Source: Aeromicrobium sp. Root236 (GTDB lineage: Bacteria > Actinomycetota > Actinomycetes > Propionibacteriales > Nocardioidaceae). From it: 64,000 nucleotides of DNA. This document shows, piece by piece, positions 26,704 through 35,246 of this stretch (positions are counted from its first letter, which is position 1; each line of letters begins with the position of its first letter). The notes beneath the pieces were generated by a model. That model made no database searches and was not told the origin of the DNA. It saw only the letters and a program-made list of their open reading frames with translations. Made by a program: the position numbers and the translations under genes. Location: positions 3,637,908-3,701,907 of the forward strand of contig NZ_LMIS01000001.1 in assembly GCF_001428805.1 (NCBI RefSeq), read 5' to 3'.

Positions 26704-27597
26704 GTGCGTCCCGTCCTGCTCGTCGTTGCCGCCGCGGTGTGCTTCGGCACGACTGGGACCGCGCAGGCGTACGGACCCGACGCGGCGTCGACCACCGCAG
26801 TGGGGCTGACCCGCATCGTCGCCGGCGGCAGCCTGCTCGCGGCGGTGGCGTGGTTGGCGGCTCGGCGTTCGCCCGTACGAGCGGCCGTGCCGAGACTGTC
26901 GCCGGGAGTCGTGCTGCTCGGCGGGGCCGCGGTGCTGGCGTACCAGCCGACGTTCTTCGCCGGCGTGCGCTCCAACGGTGTGGCTGTCGGCACCGTGATG
27001 GCGCTCGGCGCAGCGCCGGCGCTGACGGGACTGCTGGAGTGGCTGGTCACCCGCCGGCTGCCGTCGCGGCCGTGGTTCGTCGCCACCGGATGCGCCGTGA
27101 TCGGCGTGGGGCTGCTCGGCGGCCTGCTGGACGAGGCTGACGCGTCGATCAGCCTGCCCGGCATCGCCGGCTCGCTCGGTGCGGCGCTGTCGTACGCGAT
27201 CTATGCCCTCGCGGCCAAGCGCCTGCTCGACGAGGGGGCGAGCGCCACCACCGCGATCGGCAGCATCTTCGGTGTCGCGGCGGTGCTGGGCGCTCCGTTC
27301 CTGCTGCTGGTCGACCTCTCCTGGCTCGGTTCGGTGTCGGGGCTCGCCATGGTTGCCTGGCTCGCTGCCGCGACGGTGGCGCTGGCGTACGTCCTGTTCG
27401 CGATCGGCCTGCGGAGCCTCAAGGCCTCGACGGTCTCGACCCTGACCCTCGTCGAGCCCATGACCGCGTGCCTGCTGGGCATCGTGCTGCTCGACGAACG
27501 ACTGTCAGCGCCGGGCTGGGTGGGCCTCGGCATCCTGCTCTGCGGCGTGGTGCTGCTGGCGGTGCCGTCGCGTCGTGCGGCGGTGGTGGCCGTATGA
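26704..27597 (+). CDS. EamA/DMT family transporter
   Basis: This 297-residue protein has ten predicted transmembrane helices in two EamA halves. The conserved end-of-repeat motifs ERLSAPGWVGLGILLCGVVLL and AALSYAIYALAAKRL are visible. Start GTG 26704 follows a TAACAAT box by 5-6 nt. The stop overlaps the GntR gene start (ATGA), so the regulator is co-transcribed. Members export or import metabolites and amino acids; the substrate is unknown. Confidence 0.88.
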   Translation: MRPVLLVVAAAVCFGTTGTAQAYGPDAASTTAVGLTRIVAGGSLLAAVAWLAARRSPVRAAVPRLSPGVVLLGGAAVLAYQPTFFAGVRSNGVAVGTVMALGAAPALTGLLEWLVTRRLPSRPWFVATGCAVIGVGLLGGLLDEADASISLPGIAGSLGAALSYAIYALAAKRLLDEGASATTAIGSIFGVAAVLGAPFLLLVDLSWLGSVSGLAMVAWLAAATVALAYVLFAIGLRSLKASTVSTLTLVEPMTACLLGIVLLDERLSAPGWVGLGILLCGVVLLAVPSRRAAVVAV

Positions 27598-28220
27598 CTG
27601 AACGTGCGACCGGCGCCGATCGGCTCGCCGCCGAGCTGCGGCAGCGTGTGCTGTCGGGTGAGCTCGTGCCCGGCGCACCCCTGCGCGAGGAGGCGCTGGC
27701 CGAGGAGTACGCGCTCTCGCGGCACACCGTACGACGCGCCCTCGAGCGGCTCGTCGCGGATCGGCTGCTGGTCTCCGAGGCGTACCGCGGAGTCCGGGTC
27801 ACGTCGTTCAGCGACGCGGACGTCGTGGCCCTGCAACAGCTCCGCACAGCCCTCGAGTCGGAGGCTGTCCGGCTGATCCGTGCCGACCACGGCGAGTCAT
27901 GGCCGTCGGAGCTGGTCACGCCGTTGCTCGACGCGGCCGACCGCATGGCGATCGACCCCTCGCCGGAGCAGGCGCACTCGGCGTTCCACCGCGCCCTGGT
28001 CGCGGCGGCCGGAAGTCCCCGCATCACCGAGGCGTACGAGCGGCTCGACACCGAGATGCTGCTGTTCCTTCGGCAGCTGCGCTCGGCGTACGACGGCCAC
28101 CGCCTCTGCACGGAGCACCGCGACTACCTCAGCGCCGTGCAACGACGAGGCGATGCCGCCGTGCGTCAGCACCTGGCCGACTCGACGGCGATGCTGCTCG
28201 CTTCACGACTCAGTCCGTGA
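27594..28220 (+). CDS. GntR family transcriptional regulator (FCD type)
   Basis: This 208-residue regulator has an N-terminal winged helix-turn-helix (LREEALAEEYALSRHTVRRALERLVADRLL, about residues 30-59) and a C-terminal helical FCD ligand-binding domain with an Asp/His pattern (FHRALVAAAGS). It is coupled to the EamA transporter and probably controls it. It ends 11 nt into the convergent neighbour. Confidence 0.9.
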   Translation: MTERATGADRLAAELRQRVLSGELVPGAPLREEALAEEYALSRHTVRRALERLVADRLLVSEAYRGVRVTSFSDADVVALQQLRTALESEAVRLIRADHGESWPSELVTPLLDAADRMAIDPSPEQAHSAFHRALVAAAGSPRITEAYERLDTEMLLFLRQLRSAYDGHRLCTEHRDYLSAVQRRGDAAVRQHLADSTAMLLASRLSP

Positions 28221-28608
28221 GTCGCTCCCAGAGCGCCGCGGTCTGTGGCTCGACGCCCTCGGTGTGCATGCGCTGGAAGTTGCGACCACCCCGCGCGAAG
28301 GTGTGTGCCACGCCGGCCGGCACGAGGACGGGGTCCACGGGCTCGCGGATCCAGTCGGTGTCGCGGACGTTGACGAGGTCCACCTCGGCGCCGCCGGCGT
28401 CGTACCGCAGCGGCCCCGTCAGCCGCCCGACGTACGTCTCACCGTCCGGCGTACGCGTCCAGACGAATGCCTCGAGTGGCGCGGAGGCGAGCCGCTCCAG
28501 CCGGCGCTCGGCCCGGGGATCCGTGACCTCACCCATCCCGCACACGCCCTGGGCGAGCGCGCGTTGGACGGACATGGCCGGGTCGATGTCGTCGCGGCGC
28601 GACCGCAT
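28210..28608 (-). CDS. Hypothetical protein, about 132 residues (start uncertain)
   Basis: I do not recognise this protein. The likely start MRSRRDDIDP is at 28608; a longer form from 28668 is possible. Sequence features are a conserved-looking AQGVCGMGEV, a strand-rich middle (FVWTRTPDGETYVGRLTGPLRY), and AGVAHTFARGGRNFQRMH at the end. It is predicted soluble. It overlaps the 3' end of the GntR gene by 11 nt, tail to tail. Confidence 0.6.
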   Translation of the reverse strand: MRSRRDDIDPAMSVQRALAQGVCGMGEVTDPRAERRLERLASAPLEAFVWTRTPDGETYVGRLTGPLRYDAGGAEVDLVNVRDTDWIREPVDPVLVPAGVAHTFARGGRNFQRMHTEGVEPQTAALWERLTD

Positions 28609-28697
28609 CGGCGCGCGGTAGACCGGAGTCAACGTCGCTCCAGCTGGACGTCTGATTGGCGCCAGCACGGCAATGTCCCCGCACCGACGATGGACTC

Positions 28698-29456
28698 ATG
28701 ACCACGACACATGAGACCACCACTATCGCACTCGTCACCGGCGCCAATCGGGGGCTCGGACTGGCCACGGCGCGGCTGCTCGCGGAGGGCGGAGCCACCG
28801 TGCTCGTCGCCGCCCGCAGCACCGCGAAGGCCGAGCTCGCCGCGGCACAGCTGCGTGACGAAGGCCTCGCGTGCTGGCCGCTCACGCTGGACGTGGACTC
28901 GGAGTCGAGCGTCGTGGCGGCGGCCGAGCAGGTCGAGCGGGACCACGGGCGGCTCGACATCCTCGTCAACAACGCCGGGATCCTCCCGGAGGCCACGACG
29001 CCGGATGCAGACCGACCGCTCGACCTCGGGCTCTTCCGTCGTACGTTCGACACCAACGTGTTCGGTGCCGCCGCGGTGTCGCAGGCGTTCCTGCCGCTGC
29101 TCCGCGCCTCGGACGCCGGCCGCATCGTCAACGTGTCGAGCCGGATGGGTTCCCTGACCGACCAGCTGGATCCCACGTCGCCGTACGCCTCGATGGTGCT
29201 GCCGGCCTACCAGAGCTCGAAGGCCGCCCTCAACGGCCTGACCGTGGCGCTGGCGAAGTCGCTGAGCGACACCCGGGTGCGGGTCAACTCCGTGTGCCCG
29301 GGCTGGGTCCAGACCGATCTCGGCGGACCCGACAACCGCGCAGCGGCACCCACGCCGGCGATGGAGGCGGCGCGCACGGTCGTCCAGATGGCGCTCGTGC
29401 CGGCCGACGGCCCGACGGGTACGTTCGTCGATCTCGACGGGCCCATCCCGTGGTGA
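28698..29456 (+). CDS. Short-chain dehydrogenase/reductase (SDR)
   Basis: This 252-residue NAD(P)-dependent oxidoreductase has cofactor motif TGANRGLG (residues 14-21), NNAG near 97, catalytic Ser in NVSSRMG, and the Tyr-x3-Lys pair in YQSSK. The Arg residues after the glycine motif suggest NADPH preference. It resembles the carbonyl-reductase-like subgroup. It stands alone and converges on the methyltransferase. A GTGAGCC-C-GGCTCAC palindrome (29453-29467) contains both stop codons and may act as a shared terminator. Confidence 0.9.
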   Translation: MTTTHETTTIALVTGANRGLGLATARLLAEGGATVLVAARSTAKAELAAAQLRDEGLACWPLTLDVDSESSVVAAAEQVERDHGRLDILVNNAGILPEATTPDADRPLDLGLFRRTFDTNVFGAAAVSQAFLPLLRASDAGRIVNVSSRMGSLTDQLDPTSPYASMVLPAYQSSKAALNGLTVALAKSLSDTRVRVNSVCPGWVQTDLGGPDNRAAAPTPAMEAARTVVQMALVPADGPTGTFVDLDGPIPW

Positions 29457-29463
29457 GCCCGGC

Positions 29464-30843
29464 TCACGGTAGGTAGGCGGCCTTCAGGTTGAACGTGGCG
29501 TCGGCGTCGCCCGAGAGCGTGCAGGTCACGTCGATCCGGTCCGCCCGGTCCGCGCGGTCGTGCCGGCCGCCGACGAACATCGTGCTCGTCTCGCCGGGCC
29601 GCATCGAGGTGGTCGTCGTGACTCCAGCGGTGAGCTGCCCGGGCCTGGGCTTCCACGTCCATCGCGCCACGACCTCGTCACCGGCATGTGCGGTGGCGAC
29701 GATCTGGGTCACGGTGCCCGGATCGGTGAACCTGAAGCGCAGCCGCAGCGCCTCGAGCGACGTCACGGGGAACGAGACCCCGCCTCCGGAGCTCACGCTG
29801 CAGATCGCCAACGTCGGCCTGGCCGTCACCGTCGCGGGACCCACGGCTGACATCTCGGCCGCATCGACGTAGACGAAGTCACGGTGCGACGACAACGGCA
29901 CGGAGACGCTGCGGCGAGATCGTCCGGTCGCCTCGCGGACCCGACGCGACGGTCCGGGGTCGCGAGAGGCCACGACCAGCGACCAGGCGTTGGCGAGCGG
30001 CTCCACGTGATGGGCGTACAGGCCGGCGCCGGCGAGCATCGCCTTGAGCCGAGCCACGTCGAACACCGAGACGTGCCCCCACTCGGACTCGATCCGTCCG
30101 TGCATCGGGACCGAGAACAGGAGATCGGCGCCCTCGGGCAGCGACTCGGCGAGGGTCTTGAGGGCGAGCTCGGCGTCCGGCACGTGCTCGAGCACCTCGC
30201 AGCAGATGACGAGGGTGGCGCCGGTCTCCTCGATGCGCTCGCGGGTGAGCTCATAGAGGTCGCCGACCTCGAGGTTGAGGGACTCCGGCGACAGGTCGTT
30301 GACGCGGAACAGGTCGGTCGCGATCGGCACGTAGCGGTCGACGACGTCGATGCCGTGATAGCTCTGCACGCCGCGGTCCTTGATGAGCTGGGCCGCCAGG
30401 AGTCCACGTCCGAATCCGACGTCGAACACCACCTCGCCGTGACGGGCGAAGTCGAGCGTACGGCGGAACCTCAGCCGGTTCTTCCTGGTCTCGGGGACGA
30501 GCTGCTTGCCGTCGGACAGCGTGTAGGTGAGCTCGCCGATCGTCTCCTCGGCGTACGCGTGCCACGCCTCCGTCTCATGGCCGAACACCCGGTCGGCGCC
30601 CCGCTTGCTGAGCCGTTCGTGGGCGTCGAGCAGCAACCAGCCGGCCCGTACGGCGGCGGCCTCGGTCGGGTCGGTGCCCTCGCGGTCCAGCGGCTGTTCT
30701 CCGGGCGTGGGCTCAGCGGTGACGCGGAGCCAGCGGCCGGGTATGCCGTCGGCCGGGATGGGTGCGCCCGGACGAGGGGCGGCAGACGGGGTTCGGGAAA
30801 GGCGAGTGCGGACCCGGCTGAACAGGGACGGCGTCGAAGTCAC
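29464..30843 (-). CDS. SAM-dependent methyltransferase with C-terminal beta-sandwich-like region
   Basis: This 459-residue protein has a class I methyltransferase domain in residues about 125-290: motif I VVFDVGFGRGLL (near 137), GIDVVDRYV, and motif IV/V CCEVLEHVPDAELALKTLAESL. After about residue 320 comes a strand-rich region resembling carbohydrate-binding beta-sandwiches. It may methylate a glycan or lipid-linked sugar (inference). GTG 30843 is set by TAGTGT, 7 nt upstream; a longer frame runs through tRNA-Leu and is discarded. Confidence 0.78.
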   Translation of the reverse strand: MTSTPSLFSRVRTRLSRTPSAAPRPGAPIPADGIPGRWLRVTAEPTPGEQPLDREGTDPTEAAAVRAGWLLLDAHERLSKRGADRVFGHETEAWHAYAEETIGELTYTLSDGKQLVPETRKNRLRFRRTLDFARHGEVVFDVGFGRGLLAAQLIKDRGVQSYHGIDVVDRYVPIATDLFRVNDLSPESLNLEVGDLYELTRERIEETGATLVICCEVLEHVPDAELALKTLAESLPEGADLLFSVPMHGRIESEWGHVSVFDVARLKAMLAGAGLYAHHVEPLANAWSLVVASRDPGPSRRVREATGRSRRSVSVPLSSHRDFVYVDAAEMSAVGPATVTARPTLAICSVSSGGGVSFPVTSLEALRLRFRFTDPGTVTQIVATAHAGDEVVARWTWKPRPGQLTAGVTTTTSMRPGETSTMFVGGRHDRADRADRIDVTCTLSGDADATFNLKAAYLP

Positions 30844-30959
30844 CCGCTGAACACTAGTGCGCCGCGGTGACGGGCTCTCACCTGACGTGCCGTGGTGATC
30901 GGCGGGTGGGGTGCGTTCGGAGGTCTGGGCTCCGTCGCTCACGTGAGCGTTTCGTCGGG

Positions 30960-31041
30960 TGCCGATGACAGGACTTGAACCTGCACGTCCGAAGACACGG
31001 CATCCTAAGTGCCGCGTGTCTACCAGTTCCACCACATCGGC
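30960..31041 (-). tRNA. tRNA-Leu (anticodon UAG)
   Basis: This 82-nt cloverleaf has a 7-bp acceptor (GCCGATG/CATCGGC), a long variable arm typical of class II tRNAs, the T-loop GGTTCAAGTCC, and anticodon TAG in the loop CTTAGGA. Discriminator A is present and CCA is not encoded. It decodes CUN/CUA leucine codons. TrmL, encoded nearby, modifies the wobble base of some tRNA-Leu species. An HNH gene ends 15 nt upstream. Confidence 0.95.
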
Positions 31042-31055
31042 TTGCGGCACTGATC

Positions 31056-31553
31056 CTAGTCCTCCCCCTGAGAGCCGGTTGCAGTGAATCGGCCCCGGCT
31101 GCGCCCAGCGAAATTGGGGGTCTGACGGTGGCAGTTTGGACACAGAAAACGCAAGTTGGCCCTCTGGTTGTTGTGAAAGTCGCCGTCGATGTGATCGACG
31201 TCGAGAGTCAGCGGCGATCCAAGCCAAGAGCCGTCGTTGCGACACATGGCGCACATGTATGGAACCCCCGACTCAACCAGGGCTCGCCGAAGAAGCGCGG
31301 GCTTCTGACGCCTGCCTCGGTCCGATTGGCGAACCAGAACCTGTCCAGGTGAAAGTCGGACCCTTCTGGCGCCTGGCGGATATCGCTGGAAGTGCGAAGT
31401 ATCTAGGTCGAGCTTCTTGATCGTGCGGCTGATGTGCGTGTGGGTGCCGCCATCTTCCCGCAAACCGAGTAGTCGAACGACGCCTGCCACTGAGGTTGAT
31501 TGCGCGACCAGTGGGATCAGGAGTTCCCGGGTGTATTTGCGTGGGGTCCCCAT
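31056..31553 (-). CDS. HNH endonuclease (free-standing, likely acquired)
   Basis: This 165-residue protein has an N-terminal helix-turn-helix-like region (STSVAGVVRLLGL) and a C-terminal HNH nuclease: CAMC, then DVDHIDGDFHNNQRANLRFLCPNCH with its zinc-binding Cys pairs and catalytic His. G+C is visibly lower than the neighbours and no CGTACG word occurs, suggesting transfer from a phage or homing element. It is 15 nt from the 5' end of tRNA-Leu on the same strand. A TAGCTT box lies 6 nt before ATG 31553. Confidence 0.88.
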   Translation of the reverse strand: MGTPRKYTRELLIPLVAQSTSVAGVVRLLGLREDGGTHTHISRTIKKLDLDTSHFQRYPPGARRVRLSPGQVLVRQSDRGRRQKPALLRRALVESGVPYMCAMCRNDGSWLGSPLTLDVDHIDGDFHNNQRANLRFLCPNCHRQTPNFAGRSRGRFTATGSQGED

Positions 31554-31587
31554 GCGTCGAAGCTAGACGGGGGGACCGACACTGGAG

Positions 31588-32058
31588 CTATGCCCCGAGG
31601 CCGAGGTCCTTGCGGAGCTTCGCGACGTGGCCCGTGGCCTTGACGTTGTACTGCGCCAGCGTGATCGTGCCGCCGTCCACGACGAACGTCGACCGGATGA
31701 CCCCTTCGACGACCTTGCCGTAGAGCTTCTTCTCGCCGAACGCGCCCCACGCCTCGAGCACCGAGCGATCGGGATCCGACAGCAGCGTGATCGTCAGGCC
31801 GTCGCGCTCGCGGAACTTCGCAAGCTTCTCGGGCTTGTCAGGCGAGATGCCGAGCACCGTGTAGCCCTCGGCCTGCAGGCGATCGATCGAGTCGCTGAAG
31901 TCGCAGGCCTGCTTGGTGCAGCCGGGCGTCATCGCCGCGGGGTAGAAGTAGACGATGACCTTCTGGTCCTTGAGGTCCGACAGCGTGACCTCCTGGCCCG
32001 CGTCGTTCGTGAGGGTGAAGTCGGGTGCCGTGTCGCCAGGCTGCAGCCGCGTCGTCAT
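31588..32058 (-). CDS. bcp: Thioredoxin-dependent thiol peroxidase (BCP/peroxiredoxin)
   Basis: This 156-residue peroxiredoxin of the BCP/PrxQ type has peroxidatic Cys47 and resolving Cys52 in MTPGCTKQAC, spaced as in E. coli BCP. The conserved KVIVYFYP and FVVDGGTI are present. It reduces hydroperoxides with thioredoxin in the cytoplasm. ATG 32058 is preferred; a GTG two codons earlier is possible. It is divergent from the DUF3618 gene. Confidence 0.94.
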   Translation of the reverse strand: MTTRLQPGDTAPDFTLTNDAGQEVTLSDLKDQKVIVYFYPAAMTPGCTKQACDFSDSIDRLQAEGYTVLGISPDKPEKLAKFRERDGLTITLLSDPDRSVLEAWGAFGEKKLYGKVVEGVIRSTFVVDGGTITLAQYNVKATGHVAKLRKDLGLGA

Positions 32059-32131
32059 GGGCACTATCCTGACGTACGTGTGCAGGTGAGTGGCCTGCAC
32101 CCTCCGCAGACCCAGGTGAGCGAGGCGCGAC

Positions 32132-32380
32132 GTGGCGAAGGCCAAACCCGACGAGATGGTCGACGAGATCGACGAGATCCGCGAGCGACTGGCGGACACC
32201 GTCGACGCGCTGATCGACCGCACGAATCCTCGCAACATCGCGCGTCGTGGCCTCTACAGCCTCCGCTCGCGATTCGTCGACGAGACGGGCTCGCCCAAGC
32301 TCGGCACGATCGTCCCGCTGGTCGGCGGCACGGTCGCCGTGGTCGCGGGCATCATCGTCATTCGCCGACTCGTGCGCTGA
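32132..32380 (+). CDS. DUF3618 small membrane protein
   Basis: This 82-residue protein has an amphipathic N-terminal part (DEIDEIRERLADTVDALIDRTNP, the DUF3618 signature) and a C-terminal transmembrane helix (GTIVPLVGGTVAVVAGIIVI). DUF3618 proteins are common in actinobacteria, often beside phage-shock-like envelope genes; their role is unknown. GTG 32132 start. The FUSC gene follows 31 nt later. Confidence 0.82.
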   Translation: MAKAKPDEMVDEIDEIRERLADTVDALIDRTNPRNIARRGLYSLRSRFVDETGSPKLGTIVPLVGGTVAVVAGIIVIRRLVR

Positions 32381-32411
32381 CCATGCGTACGTCCTCGCGC
32401 CGGAGCTGACC

Positions 32412-33530
32412 GTGAGCCCGGCGCGTGACATCCCGCTGCGTCGCCTCCGGCTGCGCAAGCCGGCCGAGTCGCTGCAGGACCGGCTCTACGTGCTGCGCCG
32501 ACGGTGGCGCACCCTCGTACGCCTGAGCCTCGGCACGGCGATCGCCTACTACATCGCGACACACGTCCTCGACCACCGGCAGGCGTTCTTCGCGCCGATC
32601 GCCTGCATCATCGTGCTGATCGCCGGTGCCGGCCTGCGCGGCCGGACGTCGTACGAGCTGGTGGTCGGCGTGTCACTCGGCGTCCTGGTGGGGGAGCTCC
32701 TGATCCTCGGCATCGGTCGAGGGACGTGGCAGATGGCGCTCGTGGTGACGCTGACGGTCGTCGTCGGGACGTTGCTCGGCCTCAAGGGTCTGGCGCTCAC
32801 ACAGTCCGCGACGTCATCGGTCCTGCTCGCGGCGGTGATCCCGGTCGCGGGTTCGGGCAACCCGGCCGTGACGCGGTTCCTCGACGCCCTGGTGGGCGGC
32901 GCGGTGGGCCTCGCGATGGTGCTGCTGATCCCGCGCAACCCGGTCCGTGACATCGACCGCGAGGTTCAGGGCTTCCTGCGGCGGTTGGCGGGCATCCTCA
33001 GTCGTACGGCGCAGGCGCTGCGCACCGTCGATGCGGCACTCGCGGACATCGCCCTCGACGAGGCGCGATCGATGCAGCCGCAGGTCGAGTCGATGACCTC
33101 CACCGCGGCCAACGTCAGCGAGATCGCCCGCATGTCGCCGATGCGCTGGAAGCAGCGAGAGCACGTCGAGACGTACGTGGCGACGGTTCGCGACCTCGAC
33201 AACGCGATCCGCGACGCACGGGTGCTGGCGCGCAAGACCTCGACGCTCCTGCGTCGGGGCGAGGTCGTGCCGCCTGACATGGACCAGGCCATCGACGCCC
33301 TGGCCCGGGCCGTCGGCATCTTCGCCGACGACCTGTCGGAGCACGAAGACTTCGACCATGCGCGGCAGGAGCTCATCGAGGCAGCGCGGATGGCCACGGT
33401 CGCGCTGCCCGCGGCGATGACGATGAACAGCGCCTCGATCGCCGCCCAGGTCCGCTCGCTCGCCGCCGACCTGCTCTACGCCAGCGGCTACACCCGGGAC
33501 GAGATCGACGACCGCCTCGAGTTTGACTGA
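32412..33530 (+). CDS. FUSC family (aromatic acid exporter-like) membrane protein
   Basis: This 372-residue protein has six hydrophobic helices in residues about 35-185, followed by a long helical cytoplasmic domain (residues 190-372). This matches the ArAE/FUSC half-transporters that export aromatic acids. GGAG 6 nt before GTG 32412 sets the start. The last codons TTT-GAC-TGA lie within a dispersed repeat (33521-33611). Substrate unknown; an export role for aromatics would fit the BenE-like importer nearby, but this is speculative. Confidence 0.82.
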   Translation: MSPARDIPLRRLRLRKPAESLQDRLYVLRRRWRTLVRLSLGTAIAYYIATHVLDHRQAFFAPIACIIVLIAGAGLRGRTSYELVVGVSLGVLVGELLILGIGRGTWQMALVVTLTVVVGTLLGLKGLALTQSATSSVLLAAVIPVAGSGNPAVTRFLDALVGGAVGLAMVLLIPRNPVRDIDREVQGFLRRLAGILSRTAQALRTVDAALADIALDEARSMQPQVESMTSTAANVSEIARMSPMRWKQREHVETYVATVRDLDNAIRDARVLARKTSTLLRRGEVVPPDMDQAIDALARAVGIFADDLSEHEDFDHARQELIEAARMATVALPAAMTMNSASIAAQVRSLAADLLYASGYTRDEIDDRLEFD

Positions 33531-33611
33531 GGTCGAGCGAGTTCTGCGAGCGAGCGCCGAAGTCAGGTTGAGCGATCGCGCCGAAGGCGCCCGATGATGA
33601 AACCTCGCGAG
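33521..33611 (+). repeat. REP-like dispersed repeat, copy A
   Basis: This 91-nt element starts inside the last two codons of the FUSC gene and supplies its TGA. A second copy is at 53278-53367 on the opposite strand. It contains a 5-bp hairpin GCGCC-GAA-GGCGC nested in AGGTT...AACCT arms. Copy B has GCGGC-GAA-GCCGC, a compensatory change. Outside a 13-14 nt variable segment, 72 of 77 positions match. Confidence 0.8.
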
Positions 33612-33625
33612 CTCACCACTCAACG

Positions 33626-33679
33626 CCACCAAAGGTGGTTTCGAGGGCGGCCGCGGCCGGCCTCCGCACCTCAACCACC
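33626..33679 (+). repeat. Second palindromic unit beside copy A
   Basis: CCACC-AAA-GGTGG is followed by GGTGGTT (33634-33640) and AACCACC (33673-33679) as 7-bp outer arms around a GGCCGCGGCC core. This looks like a second, differently oriented REP unit, so the region resembles a BIME. It ends about 20 nt before the candidate PHO box. Confidence 0.6.
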
Positions 33680-33701
33680 GAGTCCCTCAGCCAACCTTCA
33701 G

Positions 33702-33733
33702 GTTCAAGTAGCGGTGAGTTCTCGCTGAGTTCA
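33702..33733 (+). promoter_or_regulatory. Candidate PHO box upstream of alkaline phosphatase
   Basis: GTTCT (33718-33722) and GTTCATCC (from 33729) are direct repeats 11 nt apart, with another GTTCA at 33702. Streptomyces PhoP binds 11-nt direct repeats of the GTTCACC type. The site is 24 nt before ATG 33757, consistent with phosphate-starvation control. Confidence 0.45.
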
Positions 33734-33756
33734 TCCACATTCGATGGGCTGCGGGC

Positions 33757-35172
33757 ATGAACTCATACAGGGGAAACATCAACAGACGAACCGTCGCCGG
33801 CATCGCAGCAGCAGCCGTCGTGGTCGGCGTCACCGCCGCCGGTGCGATCGGTGCGACACACGACCTCTCGGCCCACGGAGGTGCCACTCGGCTCTCCGGC
33901 GACCAGAGCAAGACCCTCAAGTCCGCCATCGACGGCGGCCGGGCTGACAACGTCATCCTGCTCATCGGCGACGGCATGGGCGACTCCGAGATCACCTCGG
34001 CACGCAACTACCAGTACGGCGCCGACGGCCGGTTCCCCGGCATCGACGCGTTGCCGTTCACGGGCCAGTACACGACGTTCTCGCTGACCAAGGACGGCAA
34101 GACCGACTACGTCCCCGACTCGGCCGCGACCGGAAGCGCTTGGGCGACGGGCACCAAGACGTACGACAACGCCGTGTCGGTCGACATCCGCGGCAAGGCG
34201 CAGCCGACCCTGCTCGAGCTGGCCAAGAAGCGCGGTCTCAAGACCGGCGACGTCACGACCTCGGAGATCCAGGACGCGACGCCGGCCGTGCAGGTCTCCC
34301 ACATCTCGGCCCGCTCCTGCTACGGCCCGGTCAAGACGGCCGCGACGTGCCCCGAGGCAGCGTTGGAGAACGGCGGCCCCGGCTCGATCAGTGAGCAGCT
34401 GCTCAAGACCCGTCCCGACGTGACCCTTGGCGGAGGCGCGGCGACGTTCAACGAGAAGGCGACGGCCGGGAAGTGGAAGAACCTCACTCTCCTCGACCAG
34501 GCCGAGCGCCGCGGCTACCAGCTGCCGACCGATCTGGCCTCGCTCAACAAGATCACGAAGGCCAACCAGAAGAAGCCGGTGCTCGGCCTCTTCGGTCCGG
34601 GCAACCTGCCGGTGCGCTGGGTCGGACCGGCCGCGACGATCGACGGCAGCAAGAAGCCGGCGGAACGCTGCAAGGACAACTCGGCGCGTCCGGCGTCGCA
34701 GCCGTCGCTGGCCGCGATGACCAAGAAGTCGATCCAGCTGCTCGACAGCGGCAACAAGAAGGGCTTCTTCCTCCAGGTCGAGGGCGCCAGCATCGACAAG
34801 CAGGACCACGCGGCCGACGCGTGCGGCCAGATCGGTGAGACGGTCGACCTCGACGAGGCGGTCAAGGTGGCCCTGGACTTCGCCAAGAAGGACAAGCACA
34901 CGACGGTCATCGTCACGGCCGACCACGCCCACACCAGCCAGATCATCGAAGCCGGCAGCACCTCGCCCGGCCTCACGACGAACCTGCTGACCAACGAGGG
35001 CAGCCCGATGACCCTCAACTACGGCACCTCGCCGGCCGGCGGCTCGCAGCAGCACACGGGCACGCAGCTCCGGGTCGCGGCGTACGGACCCCAAGCGGCG
35101 AACTTCGTCGGACTGACCGACCAGACCGACATGTTCTTCACCATCTCGCGGGCTCTGAAGCTCAAGCCGTAG
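33757..35172 (+). CDS. phoA: Secreted alkaline phosphatase (PhoA type)
   Basis: This 471-residue exported enzyme has a signal peptide with NRR before the hydrophobic core (possible Tat), cleaved near residue 33. The catalytic Asp121-Ser122 lies in [13 protein letters not shown], metal ligands in [10 protein letters not shown] (near 70), and later ligands are [14 protein letters not shown] and TADHAHT. A terminal His (GSQQHTG) is the other zinc ligand. It releases phosphate from organic esters outside the cell under phosphate starvation. Confidence 0.93.
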   Translation: MNSYRGNINRRTVAGIAAAAVVVGVTAAGAIGATHDLSAHGGATRLSGDQSKTLKSAIDGGRADNVILLIGDGMGDSEITSARNYQYGADGRFPGIDALPFTGQYTTFSLTKDGKTDYVPDSAATGSAWATGTKTYDNAVSVDIRGKAQPTLLELAKKRGLKTGDVTTSEIQDATPAVQVSHISARSCYGPVKTAATCPEAALENGGPGSISEQLLKTRPDVTLGGGAATFNEKATAGKWKNLTLLDQAERRGYQLPTDLASLNKITKANQKKPVLGLFGPGNLPVRWVGPAATIDGSKKPAERCKDNSARPASQPSLAAMTKKSIQLLDSGNKKGFFLQVEGASIDKQDHAADACGQIGETVDLDEAVKVALDFAKKDKHTTVIVTADHAHTSQIIEAGSTSPGLTTNLLTNEGSPMTLNYGTSPAGGSQQHTGTQLRVAAYGPQAANFVGLTDQTDMFFTISRALKLKP

Positions 35173-35246
35173 CCCGCCGCCGCAGCGGTCGCGGCCGTCC
35201 GACTCCGTCACGCACGGGGCTCGCGACGGCCGCGACACGCCGAATG

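Noticed and set aside
30960-31041. tRNA-Leu as an integration site of a prophage or integrative element
   Set aside because: No integrase, no direct repeat of the tRNA 3' end and no phage genes nearby. The HNH gene is at the 5' side, not the usual attachment side.
29464-31254. Methyltransferase frame extended by 137 codons to 31254
   Set aside because: The extension runs through tRNA-Leu and much of the HNH gene, and its translation is low-complexity. GTG 30843 with a TAGTGT box 7 nt upstream is a better start.
34115-34800. CRISPR-like or tandem-repeat arrays anywhere in the window
   Set aside because: No regularly spaced repeat with unique spacers was seen on either strand; the interval given is only an example of a coding region checked.
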